The notes under the pieces were generated by a model. The model made no database searches. It saw nothing but the letters and a program-made list of their open reading frames with translations, and was not told where the DNA came from. This document shows positions 30,800-40,557 of a stretch of DNA of 64,000 bases, piece after piece (the stretch's first letter is position 1; every line of letters starts with the position of its first letter). The DNA lies in the NCBI GenBank assembly GCA_012656075.1, contig JAAKBF010000089.1:62001-126000 (forward strand), given 5' to 3'. A program made the position numbers and the translations under genes. The DNA is from Phytophthora hibernalis (taxonomy: Eukaryota; Oomycota; Peronosporomycetes; Peronosporales; Peronosporaceae).

Positions 30800-33113
30800 C
30801 GACCCTTTTCACTTTGAACTATCGGATGGGACGTGTAGTGCTCGTCGACCGCGGGAATCGGTCGCCGAAGATGTCATCCACTTCGTACTCGCCGGCTAGT
30901 CGGTCCGGATCCCAACTATCTTCAGACCACAACTCTTTGTCAACACTACGGGTGCTTAACCGAACCCTCGGTCAGTCTCCAAATTCATTCACGACCTTGA
31001 TTCGGGACATATGCACCACGGGAAAAGCATACTTCCGATCCTGTCTGGTAATTCCAACTCGAATGCGAATTCTTCGATCTTGTTCTTGACTCTGAATATT
31101 TCTTGCCATCGGTCAGCCAATTTCTTTGTCAATCTCGACTTGACGCGCTTCATGTACAACCATACTCTACCCCAATGGAGATGAGATCTCGGTGGTTCCA
31201 CTGGAGCATCAGGTTTTGCCCCTGTCTCCGCTTGTGACTCCTCCGAGGTTTCGTTATCACCAATGTTCGGTGCTACTACTCGCGACTAGACCGATGTCTC
31301 ATTTTTACCAACGTTCGGTATTGCCACTCCCTCGCGGCGGACCCACGACTCGTTGTGCCCTTTTGCTCTCCGAGCCATATCGACGCCTTGGCATTCCATC
31401 GGCATTTCCCATGCAATGGCTTGCTGACGGTTTGCTTCTCGGCGTTCGGTGCCCACCGATGATTCATTCCGAGGAGATACAGCGCGTCGTCCGCGCTCAG
31501 CCCAGCCTTGTCGTCCATCTTCCTCGCGTATCTGGCTGAGCGTAGCTCTTCATATGGGGCGGTGGAGATCAATTGCCGGTGATCTCCGTGTATAACCACA
31601 AAGTCTACATCTTCTGCATTAGGCGTACCGAATTTTGCAGCGGGGGCCGATTGCTCGTCTCCTGCTTCATTCTGGACCTCTGTGGGCACATCGCCAGTTT
31701 CGCCTCGTTGAGCCTACTCGTGGATTCTGTCGAAATTGACTGAATGGACTGTAGTGACGGCTGTGAGTGCTTATCTCGAGACTACCACAGTAAACCTCGC
31801 TGAGTATGCCGGAATGAACAACGGAGTATCGCCGGCACTCGAGCATGGAGCCGAGGATTTAGTCATTATGGGAGACCCGAGACTCGCAATCCAGCAGTCA
31901 CTAAGGGTGATGGTCTGTCTTATGGAATCTCTGACGCCTCAGCTGAATGATCACCGAAACCTCTCGATCAAGCTTCGGTCACTGAAATATATGCACGAGC
32001 AATTATCATACCTGTCGTTCCTTTTGATCTTGGCCGAGCCGTCAAAAGACATCAGAAAGCCGTCGTAAAACCTCGGTAGGCAGGTGTACAGCAAATGGAG
32101 ACCACATTCTTGTACATCAATTCAATATCGCACACCACACCGGATGCCGATGGTAAAGAGCATTCCCACTCGACATGATGATCATCTCGTGCCGTTTCAG
32201 CGCTTCAACGAGATCTTGTTGTCGACGAGCGGTAACGCTCGGGTTCAGAACATTCGGCTCTGAGTAGTCTATCACCGTCTCCGAGGCTTCGGTTAAGTCT
32301 GACGAGAACGCCAATTCGTGCGCGTGGTCCGTAAGATCAATCGTGTTCGCCAAATGCTCGGACGTATCATTTTCGTCATCATCATCAAAAGAACCGTCCC
32401 CAGAGGTAACGTGGTCATCGCAAACACGAATGCCGCTTTCAACTGAGCATCCGGGTCATCACCGGGGATTTGCGTCGGTTCATCACCGCTCGTATGACCA
32501 GCGGCAGATCCGTCAGAAGCCTCGGATGTTGTTGAATTGGTGTCCTCGTTGGACGAGTCATCACTGGCAGACCCGTCCGAGGGTCGGAGCGTCGCCGTTA
32601 TGATGGGTCGGTCTCGCCGTTTCGACTCCTCGATGTTACCACCAACGTATGACATTTGGTTGGAATCATCGGACGGGCGAGACAGTTTGCCGCGATGGAG
32701 CAGATAGTCTCGTCGTTCCACCACGGGAGGCTGTTTCGCTATCCTTCGTCCGTATATCTGACATTCACGCCTGAAATAACCCTCATCTTGACACTCTGCA
32801 TACGCCAATGCCTGCTATTCTTCATACTTTGCCGAGTTCAGACGGGTATACTCCCTTCGTCGCGGAAGGTCGCCTTGGTGTACCCACAGCAGTACAGGTT
32901 CGTGCTTCGCACAATAAGCAACCTTCGGAGACACATTTTTAGCCGGACCATCGTCGGCTGCCCCGGTCGGAACCTCGTTACGGTGGGCACTAGGTTCCCA
33001 ACCCGTCGGATATCAGGAGTACTCAGAGGTGGTTTTTGTCGAGGTAACTTGATTTCTCCCCACTCGCGCCTATTGATCGTCAGATTCTCAGTCGAGCCTC
33101 CAATCACTTGCAT
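30800..33113 (-). pseudogene. Pol remnants of the young family B element
   Basis: Reading leftwards: protease-RT linker (33113-32293, including VQVIGGSTENLTINRREWGE), start of reverse transcriptase (32353-32117, ALKRHEMIIMSSGNAL), a jump to the region before integrase (31689-31276, DALYLLGMNHRWAPN), then the GPY/F part (31201-30989, KLADRWQEIFRVKNKIEEF) and the start of the chromodomain (about 30900, EYEVDDIF). No catalytic motif of protease, reverse transcriptase or integrase remains, so the element cannot make its own enzymes. Confidence 0.85.
31736..32060 (+). pseudogene. Inverted second-RNase-H fragment inside the young family B element
   Basis: The plus strand encodes VNLAEYAGMNNGVSPALEHG and GDPRLAIQQSLRVMV, matching the second RNase H of the other elements (21046 and 60840). 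All neighbouring pol pieces are on the minus strand, so this segment has been inverted inside the element. Confidence 0.85.
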
Positions 33114-33169
33114 GTTGTATGGTTCTTGTCCTGCAGCGCTCTGTGACCTCGAGGATCACTCGTTCGAAG

Positions 33170-33515
33170 CATGCCCGTCGTCTGAGTACTCGTCCGAGTA
33201 TCGGTCATCATCGACAGAGTAATACCTGTCGTCCGAGTACTCTTCAGGGCATCGGTCATCATCGACCGAGAAAGATTCGTCGTTCGAGTACTCTACAGTG
33301 TATCGGTCGTCATCGCCAGAGTAATACCCGTCGTTCCAGTACTCGTCAGTGTATAGCCCATCATCGCTAAAGTAATACCCGTTGTCCGAGTACTCGTCAG
33401 AGTATCGGTCATCGTCGACCGAGTAAGATTCGTCGCTCGAGTATTCGTCAGTGTATCGGTCGTCATTACCAGAGTAGCGTCGGTCATCATCGCCAGAGTA
33501 ATACTCTGAGCCATA
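33170..33515 (-). repeat. In-frame 51-bp tandem repeat in gag (about six copies)
   Basis: The segment consists of about six imperfect 51-bp units. Read on the minus strand each gives a 17-residue acidic/Tyr unit of the type YSDEYSxDxYYSxDDDR. Unit length is a multiple of three and the units diverge, so it is an expanded low-complexity part of gag. Confidence 0.85.
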
Positions 33516-33539
33516 GTCCTCGATGTTTTAAAATCCTAC

Positions 33540-34934
33540 TCTGCGTTCTTGAGTACCCTCCACGCAAATCGACCGATCTTATCACATTCAGTGCAGCTAC
33601 TATACTCGTTAACGCGTCCGTCAGCGTCTCGGTCGGTACTGACTTTCATCCCGACGGCGATTCTCGTCTAGGTAACGGTCGTCTCGGCAACGATTGTCCT
33701 CTCGGTTTCGTTGGGCTCGGCGATAACTATCCCGTGAATTATCGGGTAGCCCATTTTCGCTTCGGTGTCCATCTTCGTGACTCCGAGTACGTCGGACTGG
33801 GGTCTCACGTCGCGAATTTCGTTCGCGGCGACGGAGGTGTCGTTAATCATGCCCTACAGGTCGTGAATGTCCTTGGCACGGACATGACCCAAGTATTCTT
33901 CCAACCCTCGGTCCTCGCACGAATCTAGAAAATGCTCGATGTGGTCCTTGGCTTCGCGCCTACCGTGTTCAAACTCCAGTGTCGCGAGCATAACCGTTGA
34001 GTCGGTTGAGGTAGCATTGCCGCGAAATACCGAGTCTTTGCAGACTGGTTAAAATGTGAGCAGTAGTGCTTGACGAACGCATCTGTCAACAAATTCCACG
34101 TACTCCTTGTCTTGCGCGGGAGCTGTCGGTACCAGTACAGAGCGCCGTCCTGGAGACTCAGCTCAAACACCATGCACCATTCGTTGGGCGGCGTGCGCGT
34201 CCCTTTGATCTCATAGATGAAAGCTCGGAGCCACTGCATGGCCTTTTCGCCATTATCGCGGAGTCCGAAGTACGGCTTGATATTGCCGAGGGGCAGATGT
34301 GTGACAATTTTAGGTCTCGGTGTCATGCTCCCGTTCTCCATAAAGCCAAACTCTCGGATTTGGCGCGCACACTCTCTCGTTAGGTCACCCCGTGGTCTTC
34401 AACGTCGAACGAACCTTCGTCAGACGAGTCATCGCGAAGATCGTAGTTTCGACAAGGCGTCCGATCTACTTCCAGACACCAGTCGAGGACTCTATTGGCG
34501 GCAAGGGTATCCCTATTAAGTGGAGGCCGGCCCCCACTCGACCGAGGATTCGCATCCTCGGCAATCACCGGTGATCGCATATCGTTGGCTCCATCTTAAT
34601 TGTCCCCGTGAGCTGGTTCGAGACCAGCCACTTCGTTCAATTCCTCGGTGAGGTTTCGCACGAGCGACCTCACCCCTCCGCTGCGTCCTGTGGATGCCAC
34701 AGCGGCTTCCAAAAGCTCGGACATTGCTGCTGTCTCTTCCAGGTTATCTTCTTCATCTTCTTCATTGGCATCGGAGTAGTACATCTGCTCGTCAAATTGG
34801 TCCGAACTCTCGTTGGTCGGCACCAATGTACTTAGCGTCGCGAACGGCGAACTGTAGCGCATCGAATCCTCAGTGCGCGTCCGACTTGACTTCATCGGCG
34901 TTTCAGGTCCCGCTGACTTCACTCCTTTCGCCAT
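33540..34934 (-). pseudogene. Family B gag
   Basis: The ATG at 34934 opens MAKGVKSAGPETPMKSS. After an acidic region (EEDEEDNLEETAAMSEL) and a stretch near 34580-34380 comes the Retrotrans_gag domain at 34341-33925: AMQWLRAFIYEIKGTRTPPNEW, followed by LYWYRQLPRKTRSTWNLLTDAF, close to the family A version. The frame is broken at several places (about 34600, 34380, 33920). Downstream the acidic tandem repeat at 33515-33170 replaces most of the region before the zinc knuckle. Confidence 0.88.
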
Positions 34935-35021
34935 TTCTCTTTCTTCTCTCCTTTCTTCTCTCAAATGCTCGTTAGGGTAAAACCAAGATACAACCAAGAT
35001 ACACAGAAGGTCACTCCCAAT

Positions 35022-35038
35022 CCCGGGTCGCGGCACCA
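35022..35038 (-). other. Primer-binding site of the young family B element
   Basis: CCCGGGTCGCGGCACCA on the plus strand is the exact complement of the family A site at 15006-15022 and sits two bases from the 5' LTR edge at 35041. Confidence 0.9.
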
Positions 35039-35040
35039 GT

Positions 35041-35929
35041 TGTCGTGTAGGATCACGCAGAAATTCTCACTACCAAACGGTATGAGTCCCACCAACAACA
35101 CTTGCTTCCCTTGTCAGGTCAACGAGCGTTGGATCAAACCTGAAGACCAGGAACGATCCCTTACGCCGGGTTGTATGTGAACCCTCTGTACACCTAGGTT
35201 GTATTAGGCCAACCCAATAACCTGCACCACTAGCCACGAGCGAGGGCTAGTATGCAATATTGCGCTTTCGCGCGAACCCCGCAGTTCCTCAGAAGGAAGG
35301 GTACCGGCTGTCAAGCCTAATATGGGTTAGCCGAAGTAAAACCTCGGCGGGTAGTAAAATGTGTATGGAACACTCGGTTCCACTATAATATATGGTGAAC
35401 GACGTTTCTCGTCGCTCCCAACACTCGGCCACTCTAATCTCTTGGACTGACCAGCAACAAACCCTCGGTCCAATGTACCTTAGGCTCGCTGATCAGCATC
35501 CCACAAGCCGAGCGTATCCAGACCCTAAGATAAACTAGCTAGACTTACTGAAGACAGACTTGACCCTTGGTGACTTGGGGGAAGACTGATGATTTATTTC
35601 TGTTGATCTATGGCTCTGAGAGCCTCTGCAGTCAATCATATAGCTAGTCCTATATGTAAATACAAATATCCAGTGTGAACAGATCCCAGTATGTGATCCC
35701 GTACCCGGCTCTATAAGACAGAGGGTACGAAACTGAAATGGGTACAAACGAGGGTTTGTACCATCGCCCGGGAGTTTATTATACCTCGGTCACTATCACT
35801 CCTATGTCACTACCGCGCGGGGAATGAGATAAGCCAATCGGGTGGCGTTATCGCGTTTCACCGAAAGGCACAACGTCGGTAATCGGGTGACCGAGCTGTG
35901 ACCGCTTGGCCCCAAAACCCAACACCACA
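35041..35929 (-). repeat. 5' LTR of the young family B element
   Basis: 889 bp, nearly identical to 28899-29786. On the plus strand it begins TGTCGTGTAGG and ends CAACACCACA, followed by the TCGG duplication. Confidence 0.96.
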
Positions 35930-37226
35930 TCGGCATCATGTTTCTACAAATTGAGGCTTTCACCGCGTTCGCGGAGGCTGATGCCTCGCCGCTTGGAGCC
36001 CATCCTTTGGAAGCTACCGGTACTATCTTCCATGCCGAATGTTGTAAAAATTTAGAAGAATGAGTTTTAAAATCGTGGTAGTCCAGCGCATGGAGACGAA
36101 CATGAGGAGCGGTGAATTGCATTTAGGTTTCGTCGTGGAAGATCTCAGGTTGATACATATCCAGGGAGGGGACTGCTAGTTGAGTGTATGTACTGTAGCT
36201 TCCTAGTTTGCGTGAAAAATGCCGGCCAATACCCGGCTTGAAGTTGACGACGCGATGTGGATGTGTTCCACAGAGTCCCAGTCATGTTGTCTTGAGCGTG
36301 TTCAGACCCTGGTTGCACGTACTGGGTACGAGCTAGCCGCTACAAAATAGCAAAGTGAATATAGTGCGGGCCGGCTTCTATTGTTATAATTGGAAGGAAA
36401 CTTTCATAGATGCTGCGTGAATGTTAAACTAGCACGCCACAGGCAACAGACAGCTTTTTGACTAGTTCTCTCTATATATTAGTGATTGGGGTGAGTTTGG
36501 CTCGTGTCAATGTCGGGGTCTCTAAAGTAAGCAAGTTGAAGTTGCATTATGAGAGGAAATGGAATATTTTACCGGGTACGCAAGTAAACAAGCGGTATAT
36601 TTTCGAGAGGATTTGGTCAGAGAATATGGTCTGACCAGGGATGGCTAGTACCGGTACCGCCAATTTGACTCAACTATATTATGCGGCGTCGCAATAGCTA
36701 CTACTACTTTATAATTAATAGTACTAAATCCCAAAACATTTAATATTTAAATAATAATACTTTATATTAATACATATATACTATCGTACTTAATCGCCTA
36801 AATCGTACTTAACTCACTGTACATTACAAGAACGAGCCCAGAAACTTTTATTGCTCGTGCTAGTGGTACAAAACGGTCAGACATAGCCGTGCTAAGCGGT
36901 ACAAATCACGTACAAACTCTTCTGTATTTGTACAAACTGGTACGAATACGTACAAAACAGTTTATACGTGTACAAACCATCATCCGGAGATACATTTAGA
37001 AATTCTCTGAAATTTATTTCAGAGTATATCAGTGATCCGATTTTCCGCTCAAAAGCATGCTTGCCAAAAATCAGAAAAATCGACAACACGCACCAGCCCA
37101 ACAGCTCATCTCCAAATCTAATAAACACTCATGAACTGACAAAATTACATGTCAATTTTTGCTTTTGGTCAGATTGCTTACCCGCGTACCCGTTTTATTC
37201 CGTAGTTTATTTACGTAAAAAGTTTG
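35930..37226. other. AT-rich spacer upstream of FANCL with repeat relics
   Basis: An open stretch on the minus strand (36122 to 35930, MQFTAPHVRLHALDYHDFK) is cut by the LTR element; its product is not recognised. From about 36623 to 36850 lies copy 1 of a dispersed repeat whose inverted copy spans 43900-47040. From 36850 to 37000 'gtacaaa' motifs recur. The last 200 bp before the ATG at 37227 should contain the FANCL promoter, but no element is certain. Confidence 0.5.
36623..36850. repeat. Uninterrupted copy of a dispersed AT-rich repeat
   Basis: From 'aatatggt' through CAGGGATGGCTAGTA (36636) to 'gtacttaactcactgtacatt', this is the complement of the sequence at 47046-46909 and 46320-46255, continuing at 43973-43930. 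It serves as the empty-site reference that proves the TTAA MITE and the Tigger-like element inserted into the other copy. Confidence 0.85.
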
Positions 37227-38420
37227 ATGCGCTTCGTGCCGGAGGACGCGGCGCTCTCGTCGTTCCGTGGTTACGTGCGCGTGGAGGGCGACGAGTTCGC
37301 AGTGCGCGTGTCGAACGTGGCGTATGACGCGCGCTCGGGTCGCGCGATGCTAGCGCGATTGGACGTGGAGCGCGCGCTGGCGGTGCGTCTGCAGGCGCAC
37401 AGTGCGACGGTCAAGCTGCGACTGGCACAGGCCTCGTCTCTGGTGGGTTTTGCGGCGGAGATGCAGGAGATGGTTGCCATTTGCTGTCGAGCAGACGCTT
37501 GCAGCCTCGTGGCACTGCCCAGCGCCAACTATTACGCGAAATTGATGGCCGAACTGGACGTCGTGGGTTGGAACAGGTTACGCGAACTGAGCGACGACCT
37601 CCGGATGCTGGAGCTCGAGGCGCAGGACGCAGGCAGCAGGATGCACGCCGTTCGGCTGCTGCTGCCATTGGAGTACGAGAGTGGAGGCTGCAGTGTCAAG
37701 CCGACGTGTCTGGTGGACGCCCCGGAGGCTCTGGAGCTATTGTGGCCTCCGGGCAACCAGGTCCTACTGGACGAGGTGTTGAAGCAGTTCGAGAGCTTCT
37801 TGGACAGGTTTCAGGCCTTCTGGGACGTGCTGGACGCACTGGATGCGGCTACGTGTGTGCTGGAGCCCCATCGACCGACGAGAGCCACGGGACGGAGGAG
37901 GTTGGCGCTGGGACGACATGCGTCCATGCAGTTTGAAGTGGACCCGATGCACCCGAGGTCCATGTTGAACGACTTGAGTTTCTTTGGCAATCAGGCGAGT
38001 GTTGGCTCGCTACGCGAGAAATGGGGCAATGCGTCGAGTCGTTGGGACGAGAACAAGTCGCTGCAGGCAAACTTGGAGCATGTGCTGGAGGTCACGCTGC
38101 CGTCGCCAAAGACGACACAGCCAAAGGAGTTTGCGGTCGAGTGCGGCATTTGCTACTCATACCGTCTGGAAGCAGAGGAAGATGACAATGACGAAGCACA
38201 GAAAGCAGGCACTGGGCCATTGCAACGGAAGAACGAACAAGTTTCACGCATTCCGGACCGATTGTGCGAGAATGCAAACTGCAACCGGCCATTCCACTCC
38301 AAGTGCCTCTTTGACTGGCTTCGTGCGTTGCCCACGTCGCGGCAGTCCTTTCACACAGTCTTCGGTGAGTGCCCCTACTGCCGGGAAGCTATCAGCGTCA
38401 GGTTTCAGCCAGATTTCTAG
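37227..38420 (+). CDS. FANCL: FANCL, Fanconi anaemia E3 ubiquitin ligase
   Basis: FANCL is the RING-type ligase that monoubiquitinates FANCD2-FANCI in interstrand-crosslink repair. The single exon gives 397 residues, close to the human 375. The C-terminal region (about residues 306-390) is diagnostic: CGICYSY, then PDRLCENANCNRPFHSKCLF, WLRALPTSRQSFHTVFGECPYC, carrying the Cys/His ligands of the FANCL RING/PHD-like domain and the conserved SRQSF..FGECPYC block. The middle (residues 90-290) fits the double-RWD (DRWD/URD) part, with LLPLEYESGGCSVKP. An acidic insertion (EAEEDDNDEAQKAG) lies between the first and second zinc-ligand pairs. The ATG at 37227 is the first in frame. No frameshift is seen. 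It converges on the next gene with a 158-bp gap. Confidence 0.95.
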   Translation: MRFVPEDAALSSFRGYVRVEGDEFAVRVSNVAYDARSGRAMLARLDVERALAVRLQAHSATVKLRLAQASSLVGFAAEMQEMVAICCRADACSLVALPSANYYAKLMAELDVVGWNRLRELSDDLRMLELEAQDAGSRMHAVRLLLPLEYESGGCSVKPTCLVDAPEALELLWPPGNQVLLDEVLKQFESFLDRFQAFWDVLDALDAATCVLEPHRPTRATGRRRLALGRHASMQFEVDPMHPRSMLNDLSFFGNQASVGSLREKWGNASSRWDENKSLQANLEHVLEVTLPSPKTTQPKEFAVECGICYSYRLEAEEDDNDEAQKAGTGPLQRKNEQVSRIPDRLCENANCNRPFHSKCLFDWLRALPTSRQSFHTVFGECPYCREAISVRFQPDF

Positions 38421-38578
38421 GAGCAGGGAACGGTGACAACAAATTAGCGGTATCTTATGGATAGACCATGGAGTCGTCCGACTGGAGCTGGTTTAGCTCT
38501 CTATCTATACGTGTGCATCTTCCAGTTGGTCCACATCCTTCGCTAGGGAGCTGGCAGGGTTCTAGGTATGCTAACACC

Positions 38579-40557
38579 TTACTCTGCAGTCGAAGGTGGT
38601 TCGGACTTGGCGACTTCAGCAGGCTTGCTTTCACTATCAGAGGTCGGCGCCGAAGCTGCTTGTTCACCGCGCACAATATTGATAGAGCCATCAGCATTCA
38701 CACGAATACGCTTGGACGGTTTACCAGTCTCGCGGTCGTCATTTTTGTTTCGGCGTCGACGGCTACCTGACGGATCCTCCCCACGTCGATCCTCACGGAA
38801 TTCGCTATAAGGGTGAGCTCGCGAGCGATCGCTGCCCCGTCGTGACGAAGATCCGTACTCGCGGTCGTTGCGACGGCGACTGCCACGCGAGTCGTGGCGC
38901 TGGCTGCCGCGAGCGTGATACATGCCCTTCTTCGGGAGCTTCTCGGGCGGGAAGTCCTTATCCGTTGCTTTGCGCAACAGCAGCCGCCACTTCTTATCAC
39001 GAGACTGCGTCTGGCTACCGATAGGGTTACCCAGATACCACTGCGAGCGGTTGAATGCCACATCAGGGACCTCTACTTCTTCATCGTCTTCCATCGCCGT
39101 CGCAGAGTCGTTTTCAGCAAGAGTGTCCGCATCCACCATCTCGACATCTTCGGACACTGAGGCGTCTCCAGCTGCCTTTGTCTTCTCCTTCCTTTGCTTC
39201 AGAGTTTGCGGCGGGATCTCCTTGGCCAGTGCGATGAGTGCTCTGCCGGCGGTGAAGTGGTCTTGGAAGATAACAGTACACGAGCTGTCGTTAAGCCACT
39301 CCACGTACGCCGGACCGTAACCCACGAAGTACTCCATCACATCACTCGTTCGAACCTGCTGGAACTTGTCGTCCAGAGAGTACACGTGCAGCGCATCATC
39401 GCGAAATGCCACCGGTTGGTCTTCCGTCGCAGCAGCCTTAACGTCACAGCGTTCACGGCCCACTTTAGCAGTCACAGGACTGAGTTCCGTCGGAACCACC
39501 TGTGAACGGTCCTCCTCCGCCGAGAGTCCAAACTTGTGCGCGCGAGCACGCAACTTCTCCTGGTCCCGCTGCTTCTCCGCCCACTCTTCCTGAGTAAGTC
39601 CCTGCTCCAACGCCCTCGCAGTCTCAGCTGTGTACTCCACTGCAAACTGGGGCGTGTCGAAGCGCTTCATCCGCTTCTCGCGCTTGCCCTGCTCCTCATT
39701 GCTCAGAATATCAATCCCCGTCGAAAATCCGGAACAATGGCGCCCGTGCGCTGAAGTTTCCTCACTTCCCTCGGGTCCAGAAACTTTCTGATATCTGGCG
39801 GTGCAAACGGCGCTCCAAACCTCTCTGCACGGCGCTTGGAGGCTGAATACTCTGCCTCGTACTGCTGTCTCTGCTCCGCCGTCAACAGGTCCTCCTTGGC
39901 CAACGGATCCGCTCTGATCATGGCCCTCGGCGCAGGGAACGCAGCCACATCAGCAGCTGCAATAGCCTCCATCTGTCCTTCGTACACACCATGGACCTGG
40001 ATGTTGCGAAGAGACACGGACGAGTCCCAGGACGTGAACGAAGTCTGTGTCACCGCCACGAACTCTGGATCCTGACAAGTCGCCAGAACGTCCTGGCCCA
40101 CTTGGTCCCCTACACCGCAGGACAGAAACCCGCTCTGGACGTCTACTACGACCCAATAGGCCACGAACTCCTGGGCGGAGCACGAGCGGCCCACGAAGAC
40201 CCGGGTCAGGTCCACCTCCCGACTGCGTCCAGAGGCCGATTTGCGCCACACCAGCTCCGTGTTTCCGCTCGTTCCGACGGCCACTTCGTACTTCCACTCG
40301 GGATGCGGCGTCCTGCGCTTGTCTCCGTCCTCAGAGGCGTCGCTGGAGGCCTCGACAGAAGGCGCAAAACCCACGCGAAGATCCTCACGTGCCGACGCCT
40401 CAAACTGCACGACCAGAGCGACGAGGGGAGGGAGGGGTGGCTCGGAAGGAGCGTTTTCCATGGACGCATCGGATACAGGCGCAGAGGGCGACCGCCAGCT
40501 GCGGTAGCGCCCGTATAGCGCACCCAACTGCAGCTCCGAAGGTGGCGACGTATCCAT
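38579..40557 (-). CDS. NCBP3-like protein with N-terminal FAMeT-like domain (one apparent frameshift)
   Basis: NCBP3 binds capped mRNA and the TREX export machinery. The RRM-like core is clear at about residues 387-445: HVYSLDDKFQQVRTSDVMEY and GPAYVEWLNDSSCTVIFQD. Downstream come WRLLLRKATDKDFP and an Arg/Ser/Asp-rich tail with basic blocks. Two RxxRFG-type motifs (SKRRAERFGAP, LRARAHKFGLS) resemble the Tho1/CIP29 motif. The N-terminal 200 residues have a farnesoic-acid-O-methyltransferase-like (Methyltransf_FA) pattern: EFVAYWVVVDVQSGFLSCGVG and SFTSWDSSVSLRNI. Near 39728 one T seems missing from a T run (gattttcgacgggg): the upstream frame ends GAIVPDF..., the downstream one continues STGIDILSNEEQ. 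I read both as one gene of about 659 residues; two overlapping genes are less likely because the junction continues a conserved block. Confidence 0.8.

Larger units (their letters stand above)
28899..35929 (-). mobile_element. Young, non-autonomous family B chromovirus
   Basis: A 7.03-kb LTR element in reverse orientation, flanked by TCGG (28895-28898 and 35930-35933). By direct reading the two LTRs differ by one substitution and two short indels in about 888 bp. Inside are gag, then only linkers of pol: the protease active site, the reverse transcriptase palm, the first RNase H and the integrase core are missing, and a second-RNase-H fragment lies inverted at 31736-32060. The primer-binding site and polypurine tract are kept. 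An element with almost identical LTRs but no enzymes must have been copied by proteins supplied from another element. Confidence 0.95.

Noticed and set aside
33170..33515. CRISPR-like array of regularly spaced repeats
   Set aside because: Units are contiguous, 51 bp, in frame with gag and imperfect, with no constant repeat alternating with variable spacers; the host is eukaryotic.
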